A stretch of 64,000 bases of DNA from Terebella lapidaria. Taxonomy: Eukaryota; Annelida; Polychaeta; Terebellida; Terebellidae. Positions within the stretch are counted from its first letter, which is position 1. Each line of letters starts with the position of its first letter. This document shows positions 1 to 12,832 of this stretch, one piece after another. A model generated the notes under the pieces. The model had not been told where the DNA came from and did no database searches. It saw only the letters and a program-made list of their open reading frames with translations. The stretch spans positions 25,047,462 to 25,111,461 of the forward strand of contig OX424557.1 of NCBI GenBank assembly GCA_949152475.1, read 5' to 3'. The translations under genes were made by a program, and so were the position numbers.

Positions 1-3000
1 TCTGATTGCCATACCCCTTCTAAATGACATGGTTCAAATTTCATGAGCCCACAATGATTCAAACAGATGTTATTACCGGAAACGTGTTTTTCTGGGATTT
101 CGATGACCTTGACCTTGACCTTTGACCTTTGCACTTAAATTCGTAGAAGTCAATGCTTTCAAAGTGCATATCAAATTTCAAAGGATTCCATTCACTATTG
201 ACGGTGTTATGGCCCTTTGAAATTTCGGATTTTTGACGTTTATGACGTCATTATGACGTCAGTTTATGTCGCAACGCCAAAAATGAGAAATCACTGGAAT
301 CAGGGACTCAAGACCTTTCCAACAATGTACTACTCGATATAGTGCGCTGACCTTCGTACTTGACCTTGATATTCACCTCATGGCATACTTCTCAAGGTCA
401 AGGTCAAATGTCAAGGTCATGGTCACAGAAGACAGAACTCGAGTATATCTACAATATGAACTTGATTTGAAGTCTCTACGATGATTAGAACTGGAATAAT
501 GAACACTTATGTGTTTTCGACGTTTTGCGTGACCTTGACCTTGTTATTTGACCTTGAGCTTAACAAAGAACTAGCGACCTTTCTTTTTCAGCCCAGAAAC
601 TTTCTACCAGATTTCATGAATTTCCAATGAGAACTGTGGCCTGTAGAGCGCACACAAACAAACAAACAAACAAACAAACAAACATACAAACAAACGGAAC
701 CGATCAACATACTTGACAAAATCTTTGATTTCGTCAAGTAATAATATCCGGTGCATATATACAAGCTATTGGGCCTTAGGCAATGCCCTACATGTACTAT
801 AAACCTGTAACAGTGCTCACAATGCTCACAAACCCGGTGCTCACAAACCCCTGTTCGTCATGCCCAAAAGTTGTGATATAAAGTGGCCTGTCGCTTGACC
901 CAGACTGTATTTAGACATGAGTTTTAGACTTTATCATACCAATTGGACACCTCTGAGTCAAAAAACAAAAGAAATGTTGTTTGAGATGTGCACTTGGATA
1001 CATATATGATATACTGTACTACTTCGCAACCGAGTGTGTATATTTAGAAGGGGACATGTCCACAGGGGGTAATCGTTTCTACAGCTTATTAGCATCTGAA
1101 CGGATTGAGAATCAAATTCACCCCACTGCTCTTTCTACTTTGATATCTCGGCGAGTTTTCAAGTTATTCCAAATGTGAAAAGTGGACCATAAACTAGAAA
1201 TAACACTGCAACTGACTGCAATTCTTTAAAATTAATGTTCAGTAAATGTGTGAAAATTGGAGCCATGAAAACATAAAAAATATCTGTAAAATCCCAAAAA
1301 CTCATGGGATTCTGATTAAGTTTTGTCAGATTATAGACAAAGTTCGAGGTCAATCATGGAATTGACATATTTATCTGATTGCCATACCCCTTCTAAATGA
1401 CATGGTTCAAATTTCATGAGCCCACAATGATTCAAACAGATGTTATTACCGGAAACGTGTTTTTCTGGGATTTCGATGACCTTGACCTTGACCTTTGACC
1501 TTTGCACTTAAATTCGTAGAAGTCAATGCTTTCAAAGTGCATATCAAATTTCAAAGGATTCCATTCACTATTGACGGTGTTATGGCCCTTTGAAATTTCG
1601 GATTTTTGACGTTTATGACGTCATTATGACGTCAGTTTATGTCGCAACGCCAAAAATGAGAAATCACTGGAATCAGGGACTCAAGACCTTTCCAACAATG
1701 TACTACTCGATATAGTGCGCTGACCTTCGTACTTGACCTTGATATTCACCTCATGGCATACTTCTCAAGGTCAAGGTCAAATGTCAAGGTCATGGTCACA
1801 GAAGACAGAACTCGAGTATATCTACAATATGAACTTGATTTGAAGTCTCTACGATGATTAGAACTGGAATAATGAACACTTATGTGTTTTCGACGTTTTG
1901 CGTGACCTTGACCTTGTTATTTGACCTTGAGCTTAACAAAGAACTAGCGACCTTTCTTTTTCAGCCCAGAAACTTTCTACCAGATTTCATGAATTTCCAA
2001 TGAGAACTGTGGCCTGTAGAGCGCACACAAACAAACAAACAAACAAACAAACAAACATACAAACAAACGGAACCGATCAACATACTTGACAAAATCTTTG
2101 ATTTCGTCAAGTAATAATATCCGGTGCATATATACAAGCTATTGGGCCTTAGGCAATGCCCTACATGTACTATAAACCTGTAACAGTGCTCACAATGCTC
2201 ACAAACCCGGTGCTCACAAACCCCTGTTCGTCATGCCCAAAAGTTGTGATATAAAGTGGCCTGTCGCTTGACCCAGACTGTATTTAGACATGAGTTTTAG
2301 ACTTTATCATACCAATTGGACACCTCTGAGTCAAAAAACAAAAGAAATGTTGTTTGAGATGTGCACTTGGATACATATATGATATACTGTACTACTTCGC
2401 AACCGAGTGTGTATATTTAGAAGGGGACATGTCCACAGGGGGTAATCGTTTCTACAGCTTATTAGCATCTGAACGGATTGAGAATCAAATTCACCCCACT
2501 GCTCTTTCTACTTTGATATCTCGGCGAGTTTTCAAGTTATTCCAAATGTGAAAAGTGGACCATAAACTAGAAATAACACTGCAACTGACTGCAATTCTTT
2601 AAAATTAATGTTCAGTAAATGTGTGAAAATTGGAGCCATGAAAACATAAAAAATATCTGTAAAATCCCAAAAACTCATGGGATTCTGATTAAGTTTTGTC
2701 AGATTATAGACAAAGTTCGAGGTCAATCATGGAATTGACATATTTATCTGATTGCCATACCCCTTCTAAATGACATGGTTCAAATTTCATGAGCCCACAA
2801 TGATTCAAACAGATGTTATTACCGGAAACGTGTTTTTCTGGGATTTCGATGACCTTGACCTTGACCTTTGACCTTTGCACTTAAATTCGTAGAAGTCAAT
2901 GCTTTCAAAGTGCATATCAAATTTCAAAAGATTCCATTCACTATTGACGGTGTTATGGCCCTTTGAAATTTCGGATTTTTGACGTTTATGACGTCATTAT

Positions 3001-3456
3001 GACGTCAGTTTATGTCGCAACGCCAAAAATGAGAAATCACTGGAATCAGGGACTCAAGACCTTTCCAACAATGTACTACTCGATATAGTGCGCTGACCTT
3101 CGTACTTGACCTTGATATTCACCTCATGGCATACTTCTCAAGGTCAAGGTCAAATGTCAAGGTCATGGTCACAGAAGACAGAACTCGAGTATATCTACAA
3201 TATGAACTTGATTTGAAGTCTCTACGATGATTAGAACTGGAATAATGAACACTTATGTGTTTTCGACGTTTTGCGTGACCTTGACCTTGTTATTTGACCT
3301 TGAGCTTAACAAAGAACTAGCGACCTTTCTATTTCAGCCCAGAAACTTTCTACCAGATTTCATGAATTTCCAATGAGAACTGTGGCCTGTAGAGCGCACA
3401 CAAACAAACAAACAAACAAACAAACAAACATACAAACAAACGGAACCGATCAACAT

Positions 3457-3536
3457 ACTTGACAAAATCTTTGATTTCGTCAAGTAACAAACGGAACCGA
3501 TCAACATACTTGACAAAATCTTTGATTTCGTCAAGT
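3457..3536. repeat. Duplicated terminal hairpin module
   Basis: In this unit the terminal module (ACGGAACCGATCAACAT followed by the hairpin) occurs twice, at 3457-3485 and 3508-3536, offset by exactly 51 bp. This explains why this unit is 51 bp longer than its neighbours. The same kind of doubling occurs at 8514-8591 and 12680-12832, so the hairpin module can expand independently of the rest of the unit. Confidence 0.85.
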
Positions 3537-6500
3537 AATAATATCCGGTGCATATAAACAAGCTATTGGGCCTTAGGCAATGCCCTACATGTACTATGAA
3601 CCTGTAACAGTGCTCACAATGCTCACGAACCCGGTGCTCACAAACCCCTGTTCGTCATGCCCAAAATTTCTGATATAAAGTGGCCTGTCGCTTGACCCAG
3701 ACTGTATTTAGACATGAGTTTTAGACTTTATCATACCAGTTGGACACCTCTGAGTCAAAAAACAAAAGAAATGTTGTTTGGGATGTGCACTTGGATACAT
3801 ATATGATATACTGTACTACTTCGCAACCGAGTGTGTATATTTAGAAGGGGACATGTCCACAGGGGGTAATCGTTTCTACAGCTTATTAGCATCTGAACGG
3901 ATTGAGAATCAAATTCACCCCACTGCTCTTTCTCCTTCGATATCTCAGCGAGTTTTCAAGTTATTCCAAATGTGAAAAGTGGACCATAAACTAGAAATAA
4001 CACTGCAACTGACCGCAAGGAAATGCTTTAAATTAATGTTCAGTAAATTTGTGAAAATTAGAGCCATGAGAACATAAAAAATATTGGTAAAACCCAAAAT
4101 CCTCATAGGATTCTGATTAAGTTTTGTCAGATTATAGACAAAGTTCGAGGTCAATCATGGAATTGACATATTTGTCTGATTGCCATACCCCTTCTAAATG
4201 ACATGGTTCAAATTTCATGAGCCCACGATGATTCAAACGGATTTTATTACAGAAAACGTGTTTTTCTGGGATTTCGATGACCTTGACCTTGACCTTTGAC
4301 CTTTGTACTTGAGTTCGTAGAGGTCAATGCTGTCAAAATGCATATCAAATTTCAAGAGATTCCATACACTATTGACGATGTTATGACCCTTTGAAATTTC
4401 GGATTTTTGACGTTTATGACGTCATTGTGACGTCAGTTTACGTCGCAGCGCCAAAAATGAGATATCACTGGAATCAGGGGCTCAAGACCTTTCCAACAAT
4501 ATACTACTCGATATGCTGCGCCGACCTTCGTACTTGACCTTGACTTCGACCTCAGGCGAACTTCTCAAGGTCAAGGTCAAAGGTCAAGGTCAAGGTCACG
4601 GAAGATAGAACTCGAGTATATCTACAATATGCACTTGATTTGAAGTCTCTACGACGATTAGAACTGGAGTTATGAGCACTTATGTGTTTTCGTCGTTTTG
4701 CGTGACCTTGACCTTGTTATTTGACCTTGAGCTTAACAAAGAGTCTGGGACCTTCCTATTTCAGCCTAGAAAATTTCTACTAAATTTCATGAATTTCCAA
4801 TGAGAACTGTGGCCTGTAGAGGGCACACAAACAAACAAACAAACAAACAAACATACAAACAAACGGAACCGATCAACATACTTGACAAAATCTTTGATTT
4901 CGTCAAGTAATAATATCCGGTGCATATAAACAAGCTATTGGGCCTTAGGCAATGCCCTACATGTACTATGAACCTGTAACAGTGCTCACAATGCTCACGA
5001 ACCCGGTGCTCACAAACCCCTGTTCGTCATGCCCAAAATTTCTGATATAAAGTGGCCTGTCGCTTGACCCAGACTGTATTTAGACATGAGTTTTAGACTT
5101 TATCATACCAGTTGGACACCTCTGAGTCAAAAAACAAAAGAAATGTTGTTTGGGATGTGCACTTGGATACATATATGATATACTGTACTACTTCGCAACC
5201 GAGTGTGTATATTTAGAAGGGGACATGTCCACAGGGGGTAATCGTTTCTACAGCTTATTAGCATCTGAACGGATTGAGAATCAAATTCACCCCACTGCTC
5301 TTTCTCCTTCGATATCTCAGCGAGTTTTCAAGTTATTCCAAATGTGAAAAGTGGACCATAAACTAGAAATAACACTGCAACTGACCGCAAGGAAATGCTT
5401 TAAATTAATGTTCAGTAAATTTGTGAAAATTAGAGCCATGAGAACATAAAAAATATTGGTAAAACCCAAAATCCTCATAGGATTCTGATTAAGTTTTGTC
5501 AGATTATAGACAAAGTTCGAGGTCAATCATGGAATTGACATATTTGTCTGATTGCCATACCCCTTCTAAATGACATGGTTCAAATTTCATGAGCCCACGA
5601 TGATTCAAACGGATTTTATTACAGAAAACGTGTTTTTCTGGGATTTCGATGACCTTGACCTTGACCTTTGACCTTTGTACTTGAGTTCGTAGAGGTCAAT
5701 GCTGTCAAAATGCATATCAAATTTCAAGAGATTCCATACACTATTGACGATGTTATGACCCTTTGAAATTTCGGATTTTTGACGTTTATGACGTCATTGT
5801 GACGTCAGTTTACGTCGCAGCGCCAAAAATGAGATATCACTGGAATCAGGGGCTCAAGACCTTTCCAACAATATACTACTCGATATGCTGCGCCGACCTT
5901 CGTACTTGACCTTGACTTCGACCTCAGGCGAACTTCTCAAGGTCAAGGTCAAAGGTCAAGGTCAAGGTCACGGAAGATAGAACTCGAGTATATCTACAAT
6001 ATGCACTTGATTTGAAGTCTCTACGACGATTAGAACTGGAGTTATGAGCACTTATGTGTTTTCGTCGTTTTGCGTGACCTTGACCTTGTTATTTGACCTT
6101 GAGCTTAACAAAGAGTCTGGGACCTTCCTATTTCAGCCTAGAAAATTTCTACTAAATTTCATGAATTTCCAATGAGAACTGTGGCCTGTAGAGGGCACAC
6201 AAACAAACAAACAAACAAACAAACAAACATACAAAAAATCGGCCATAGGCCAACACTTGACGAAAATCTACACATTTGTTTACATTCAAAACATTTACTC
6301 ATTATTTACACATTGATGGCATCCCCTGACAACATATAGCATTGGAAACTGAACCATTTGAAACATCTAGTTTGCGTATGTATCAACATAATATATTACC
6401 TCTAACCATGCTAACGGCACAAAATTTTGATGATGCCACTACTAAAAAACCTAAAATATATCAAAATTACAAAAATCCAAAAACAAATATCGATAGCCTA

Positions 6501-7169
6501 AAAATGAGCGAATAACAAACACCAAATATTCCCGCACAAATATGAAATTACATTGACAACAAGTAAACAAAACAAATAGAGAGGCTTAGACATGTGGCGA
6601 TTGCACAGCCCTAAAATATGACCTAATCATTGCTTGTCTTCTTTTTATCAATGTTTTTATATTAACAAACAGTTGTAATTAGGTCATATTTTAAGGCTAT
6701 GAAGAATGGAGTTAACACAAACGCGTTATGACAAAAACATGCATTGTTCGATCATAATGAAACCAATGAGACCCTGTAAAATGACACGATACAGTGTTTA
6801 ATCTGGACTTACCAGACCCCCAATCCCACATGCATCATATGAAGCAGACATATCATCTGGTACACGCCTTTTGTCATGCATTTGTTAGCAGCTAATACCA
6901 CAGATCATTCACAGTTGTGGCCGTAATGCTGAATTTAAAGCGGCTTGTAACTTCAAATATAAAGAACAAACTAGATTTTGATGATACCACTGGAAAGCTC
7001 GATAAAATAGTTCGTCGCTATTCGTGGAACAGTGTTTTTTCCTTCAAAGGTGATCATTATAATTAGAAACAATAGAATTACATAAAGCATGGCAGGTTTG
7101 GGATGCTTACAAGACCACTCAGAAACAGAAAAAGTCATTTGGAATTGAATTTTAGAAGAAAAAAAAATC

Positions 7170-7245
7170 GTCAACAGTGAGAATCGAACCACTGACCCCT
7201 CGCACAAACACGTAACGCCTCTACTGACTGCGCCATTCTGTCCAT
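7170..7245 (-). repeat. tRNA-derived (SINE-like) segment
   Basis: The minus strand contains a plausible pol III A box (TGGCGCAGTCAGTAGA) and, about 35 bases on, a B box (GGTTCGATTCT) at normal tRNA spacing. Acceptor-stem pairing is poor, so it is not a functional tRNA. It is better read as a tRNA pseudogene or the head of a tRNA-derived SINE. No poly-A or LINE-like tail was identified. Confidence 0.55.
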
Positions 7246-7348
7246 TGAAACTCAAAACGTGTAAAGTATAGTGCGTAGGAGAGACTTCGCTCAGGATAAA
7301 CACTGAATTTTGTCATGGCTGTACATTGGACTGGCAGCGTGCAGAATT

Positions 7349-8335
7349 CGATCGGGAAAACTCATGACCTTGAGTTCTACAACTTCACAATCTTATTCTG
7401 CGTGATCAGGCACAACTCCTGAGTAAAATCCGGCAATATATATTGGAACCTGGCTCTATAATGTGGTTTTGAATATTGTGAGACAGGAAAAACCTAAATT
7501 CATGACCCCCAAATTTTCGACCTGGACCGAAAATCCAGAGTTTTGGTCATACGACCATCGGACATGTATCATATGATGCGGATTTGACCATAGAGAAATA
7601 CAAAAATAATCAGAAAAAATAATCATGATTACAAGCGGAGTTATCACGATTTTTCAATTTTGACCTTTACTATGACCTTAACTGTAATTCTTGACCTTGA
7701 GCCCTATAACTTCACAGTCATGTTCTGCGTGAGGAGGCACAACTCTTGAGTAAAAATCAAAAACATATATTGGATCCTGGCTCTACAATAGGGTTTTGAA
7801 AATTGAGACAAGCAAGACCTAAGTTCATGACCCCCAAATTTTCGACCTGGACCGAAAATCGAGAGTTTAGGTCATACGACCATCAGACATGCATCATGTG
7901 ATGCGGAATTGACCATAGAAAAATATAAAAATACACAGAAAAAATAATCTTGATTAGAAGCGGAGTTATCACGATTTTTCGATTTTGACCTTTACTATGA
8001 CCTTAACTCTAATCCTTGACCCTGAGCTCTGAAACTTCAGGATCTTGTTCTGCGTGATAAGGCACAACTCCTGAGTGAAAATCAGCAACATATATTGGAA
8101 CCTGGCTCTATAATATGGTTTTGAATATTGTGAGACATAAAAAACCTAAATTCTTGACCCCCAAATTTTCGACCTGGACCGGAAATCGGGAGTTTTGGTC
8201 GTACGACCATCGGGCATGCATCATGTGATGCAGAATTGACCATAGAAAAATATAAAAATAATTAGAAAAAATAATCTTAATTACAAGCGAAGTTATCGCA
8301 ATTTTTCGATTTTGACCTTTTGCTTGACCTTGACC
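7349..8335 (+). repeat. Three-copy ~326-bp internal tandem repeat
   Basis: Three diverged copies start with a CTTGAGNNCTNNAACTTCA motif near 7370, 7697 and 8022. All share TTCTGCGTGA, ACCTGGCTCTA, CCCCCAAATTTTCGACCTGG and a GATGCGGATTTGACCATAG-like block. The spacing is 327 and 325 bp. The copies are clearly diverged, so the expansion is old compared with the near-identical 1,372-bp units around it. Confidence 0.85.
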
Positions 8336-8513
8336 TCAGTTTTTGACCTTGACCTCCGAAAAGTTTACCACTTGGTCCGAAATTGATTGTCCACCTTCTG
8401 GTGAAGTTTCATGACGATACGACCAAAATTGTGACCTGTAGAGTGCACACATACAAACAAACAAACAAACAAACAGACAAACAGACAAACAGACAAACTC
8501 AACTGACCAACAT

Positions 8514-8591
8514 ACTTGACGAAATTTAATTTCGTCAAGTAACAAACGGAACCGATCAACATACTTGACAAAATCTTTGATTTCGTCAAGT
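8514..8591. repeat. Two adjacent terminal hairpins with different arms
   Basis: The first hairpin, 8514-8540, is ACTTGACGAAAT/ATTTCGTCAAGT with a very short loop and closes the inserted element. The second, 8563-8591, is the standard array version with AAAAT opposite ATTTC. They are joined by AACAAACGGAACCGATCAACAT. This is a head-to-tail junction between two different repeat types. Confidence 0.8.
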
Positions 8592-11500
8592 AATAATATC
8601 CGGTGCATATAAACAAGCTATTGGGCCTTAGGCAATGCCCTACATGTACTATGAACCTGTAACAGTGCTCACAATGCTCACGAACCCGGTGCTCACAAAC
8701 CCCTGTTCGTCATGCCCAAAATTTCTGATATAAAGTGGCCTGTCGCTTGACCCAGACTGTATTTAGACATGAGTTTTAGACTTTATCATACCAGTTGGAC
8801 ACCTCTGAGTCAAAAAACAAAAGAAATGTTGTTTGGGATGTGCACTTGGATACATATATGATATACTGTACTACTTCGCAACCGAGTGTGTATATTTAGA
8901 AGGGGACATGTCCACAGGGGGTAATCGTTTCTACAGCTTATTAGCATCTGAACGGATTGAGAATCAAATTCACCCCACTGCTCTTTCTCCTTCGATATCT
9001 CAGCGAGTTTTCAAGTTATTCCAAATGTGAAAAGTGGACCATAAACTAGAAATAACACTGCAACTGACCGCAAGGAAATGCTTTAAATTAATGTTCAGTA
9101 AATTTGTGAAAATTAGAGCCATGAGAACATAAAAAATATTGGTAAAACCCAAAATCCTCATAGGATTCTGATTAAGTTTTGTCAGATTATAGACAAAGTT
9201 CGAGGTCAATCATGGAATTGACATATTTGTCTGATTGCCATACCCCTTCTAAATGACATGGTTCAAATTTCATGAGCCCACGATGATTCAAACGGATTTT
9301 ATTACAGAAAACGTGTTTTTCTGGGATTTCGATGACCTTGACCTTGACCTTTGACCTTTGTACTTGAGTTCGTAGAGGTCAATGCTGTCAAAATGCATAT
9401 CAAATTTCAAGAGATTCCATACACTATTGACGATGTTATGACCCTTTGAAATTTCGGATTTTTGACGTTTATGACGTCATTGTGACGTCAGTTTACGTCG
9501 CAGCGCCAAAAATGAGATATCACTGGAATCAGGGGCTCAAGACCTTTCCAACAATATACTACTCGATATGCTGCGCCGACCTTCGTACTTGACCTTGACT
9601 TCGACCTCAGGCGAACTTCTCAAGGTCAAGGTCAAAGGTCAAGGTCAAGGTCACGGAAGATAGAACTCGAGTATATCTACAATATGCACTTGATTTGAAG
9701 TCTCTACGACGATTAGAACTGGAGTTATGAGCACTTATGTGTTTTCGTCGTTTTGCGTGACCTTGACCTTGTTATTTGACCTTGAGCTTAACAAAGAGTC
9801 TGGGACCTTCCTATTTCAGCCTAGAAAATTTCTACTAAATTTCATGAATTTCCAATGAGAACTGTGGCCTGTAGAGGGCACACAAACAAACAAACAAACA
9901 AACAAACATACAAACAAACGGAACCGATCAACATACTTGACAAAATCTTTGATTTCGTCAAGTAATAATATCCGGTGCATATAAACAAGCTATTGGGCCT
10001 TAGGCAATGCCCTACATGTACTATGAACCTGTAACAGTGCTCACAATGCTCACGAACCCGGTGCTCACAAACCCCTGTTCGTCATGCCCAAAATTTCTGA
10101 TATAAAGTGGCCTGTCGCTTGACCCAGACTGTATTTAGACATGAGTTTTAGACTTTATCATACCAGTTGGACACCTCTGAGTCAAAAAACAAAAGAAATG
10201 TTGTTTGGGATGTGCACTTGGATACATATATGATATACTGTACTACTTCGCAACCGAGTGTGTATATTTAGAAGGGGACATGTCCACAGGGGGTAATCGT
10301 TTCTACAGCTTATTAGCATCTGAACGGATTGAGAATCAAATTCACCCCACTGCTCTTTCTCCTTCGATATCTCAGCGAGTTTTCAAGTTATTCCAAATGT
10401 GAAAAGTGGACCATAAACTAGAAATAACACTGCAACTGACCGCAAGGAAATGCTTTAAATTAATGTTCAGTAAATTTGTGAAAATTAGAGCCATGAGAAC
10501 ATAAAAAATATTGGTAAAACCCAAAATCCTCATAGGATTCTGATTAAGTTTTGTCAGATTATAGACAAAGTTCGAGGTCAATCATGGAATTGACATATTT
10601 GTCTGATTGCCATACCCCTTCTAAATGACATGGTTCAAATTTCATGAGCCCACGATGATTCAAACGGATTTTATTACAGAAAACGTGTTTTTCTGGGATT
10701 TCGATGACCTTGACCTTGACCTTTGACCTTTGTACTTGAGTTCGTAGAGGTCAATGCTGTCAAAATGCATATCAAATTTCAAGAGATTCCATACACTATT
10801 GACGATGTTATGACCCTTTGAAATTTCGGATTTTTGACGTTTATGACGTCATTGTGACGTCAGTTTACGTCGCAGCGCCAAAAATGAGATATCACTGGAA
10901 TCAGGGGCTCAAGACCTTTCCAACAATATACTACTCGATATGCTGCGCCGACCTTCGTACTTGACCTTGACTTCGACCTCAGGCGAACTTCTCAAGGTCA
11001 AGGTCAAAGGTCAAGGTCAAGGTCACGGAAGATAGAACTCGAGTATATCTACAATATGCACTTGATTTGAAGTCTCTACGACGATTAGAACTGGAGTTAT
11101 GAGCACTTATGTGTTTTCGTCGTTTTGCGTGACCTTGACCTTGTTATTTGACCTTGAGCTTAACAAAGAGTCTGGGACCTTCCTATTTCAGCCTAGAAAA
11201 TTTCTACTAAATTTCATGAATTTCCAATGAGAACTGTGGCCTGTAGAGGGCACACAAACAAACAAACAAACAAACAAACATACAAACAAACGGAACCGAT
11301 CAACATACTTGACAAAATCTTTGATTTCGTCAAGTAATAATATCCGGTGCATATAAACAAGCTATTGGGCCTTAGGCAATGCCCTACATGTACTATGAAC
11401 CTGTAACAGTGCTCACAATGCTCACGAACCCGGTGCTCACAAACCCCTGTTCGTCATGCCCAAAATTTCTGATATAAAGTGGCCTGTCGCTTGACCCAGA

Positions 11501-12679
11501 CTGTATTTAGACATGAGTTTTAGACTTTATCATACCAATTGGACACCTCTGAGTCAAAAAACAAAAGAAATGTTGTTTGAGATGTGCACTTGGATACATA
11601 TATGATATACTGTACTACTTCGCAACCGAGTGTGTATATTTAGAAGGGGACATGTCCACAGGGGGTAATCGTTTCTACAGCTTATTAGCATCTGAACGGA
11701 TTGAGAATCAAATTCACCCCACTGCTCTTTCTACTTTGATATCTCGGCGAGTTTTCAAGTTATTCCAAATGTGAAAAGTGGACCATAAACTAGAAATAAC
11801 ACTGCAACTGACTGCAATTCTTTAAAATTAATGTTCAGTAAATGTGTGAAAATTGGAGCCATGAAAACATAAAAAATATCTGTAAAATCCCAAAAACTCA
11901 TGGGATTCTGATTAAGTTTTGTCAGATTATAGACAAAGTTCGAGGTCAATCATGGAATTGACATATTTATCTGATTGCCATACCCCTTCTAAATGACATG
12001 GTTCAAATTTCATGAGCCCACAATGATTCAAACAGATGTTATTACCGGAAACGTGTTTTTCTGGGATTTCGATGACCTTGACCTTGACCTTTGACCTTTG
12101 CACTTAAATTCGTAGAAGTCAATGCTTTCAAAGTGCATATCAAATTTCAAAGGATTCCATTCACTATTGACGGTGTTATGGCCCTTTGAAATTTCGGATT
12201 TTTGACGTTTATGACGTCATTATGACGTCAGTTTATGTCGCAACGCCAAAAATGAGAAATCACTGGAATCAGGGACTCAAGACCTTTCCAACAATGTACT
12301 ACTCGATATAGTGCGCTGACCTTCGTACTTGACCTTGATATTCACCTCATGGCATACTTCTCAAGGTCAAGGTCAAATGTCAAGGTCATGGTCACAGAAG
12401 ACAGAACTCGAGTATATCTACAATATGAACTTGATTTGAAGTCTCTACGATGATTAGAACTGGAATAATGAACACTTATGTGTTTTCGACGTTTTGCGTG
12501 ACCTTGACCTTGTTATTTGACCTTGAGCTTAACAAAGAACTAGCGACCTTTCTTTTTCAGCCCAGAAACTTTCTACCAGATTTCATGAATTTCCAATGAG
12601 AACTGTGGCCTGTAGAGCGCACACAAACAAACAAACAAACAAACAAACAAACATACAAACAAACGGAACCGATCAACAT

Positions 12680-12832
12680 ACTTGACAAAATCTTTGATTT
12701 CGTCAAGTAACAAACAAACAGACAGACAAACGCGACTGACCAACATACTTGACGAAATTTACATTTCGTCAAGTAAAAAACATACATCCAAACCAACCAA
12801 CATACTTGGCAAAATCGAAGATTTCGCCAAGT
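12680..12832. repeat. Cluster of three terminal hairpins with covarying arms
   Basis: Three hairpins follow one another at 12680-12708 (ACTTGAC/GTCAAGT), 12747-12774 (ACTTGACGAAAT/ATTTCGTCAAGT) and 12804-12832 (ACTTGGC/GCCAAGT), separated by A/C-rich spacers. The sixth stem position is A-T in the first two and G-C in the third, so pairing is kept although the sequence differs. This cluster ends the satellite array. Confidence 0.85.

Larger units (their letters stand above)
6237..8541 (+). mobile_element. Hairpin-ended element interrupting the satellite array
   Basis: The repeat unit beginning at 4909 stops in its AAAC tract and is followed at 6241 by the palindrome GGCCATAGGCC and then CACTTGACGAAAATC. 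About 2.3 kb later the segment ends with its own AAAC/AGAC tract and a perfect hairpin at 8514-8540 (ACTTGACGAAAT ... ATTTCGTCAAGT). The left-end CACTTGACGAAA is complementary to the right arm, so the two ends match. The interior is AT-rich and holds a tRNA-like segment and a three-copy ~326-bp repeat. No protein-coding frame is convincing. It shares its end structure with the flanking array units, so it looks like a cousin rather than an unrelated insertion. Confidence 0.7.
1..12708. repeat. Array of a ~1,372-bp hairpin-delimited repeat unit
   Basis: Eight units lie head to tail: 1-739 (right part only), 740-2112, 2113-3536, 3537-4908, 4909-~6236, then after an interruption 8592-9963, 9964-11335 and 11336-12708. 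Each starts near a TATCCGGTGCATAT motif and a palindrome-like GGGCCTTAGGCA. It then carries TGACGTCA sites and runs of TGACCT, and ends with an AAAC-rich tract plus a hairpin (ACTTGAC ... GTCAAGT). Two subfamilies are clear from shared variants: type A (units before ~3536 and most of the last) and type B (3537-6236, 8592-~11530). The 65-residue open frames at 981, 2354, 3778, 5150, 8833, 10205 and 11577 merely recur with the unit. I see no gene. Confidence 0.93.

Noticed and set aside
981-1178. 65-residue open frame (and its copies at 2354, 3778, 5150, 8833, 10205, 11577)
   Set aside because: It recurs only because the 1,372-bp unit recurs. There is no known domain, and type A and B copies differ by replacement changes with no sign of coding constraint.
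711-3536. CRISPR-like array from the repeated hairpins
   Set aside because: The host is a eukaryote and spacing is over 1.3 kb, or made of A/C-rich spacers that are themselves repeated.
3350-3553. Phe/Cys/Leu-rich frames over the AAAC tracts (also at 8336 and 12557)
   Set aside because: They are low-complexity translations of ACAAAC repeats and hairpin arms.
7170-7245. Functional tRNA gene
   Set aside because: A and B boxes are present but the acceptor stem does not pair well and it lies inside a repeat; it is read as SINE-like.
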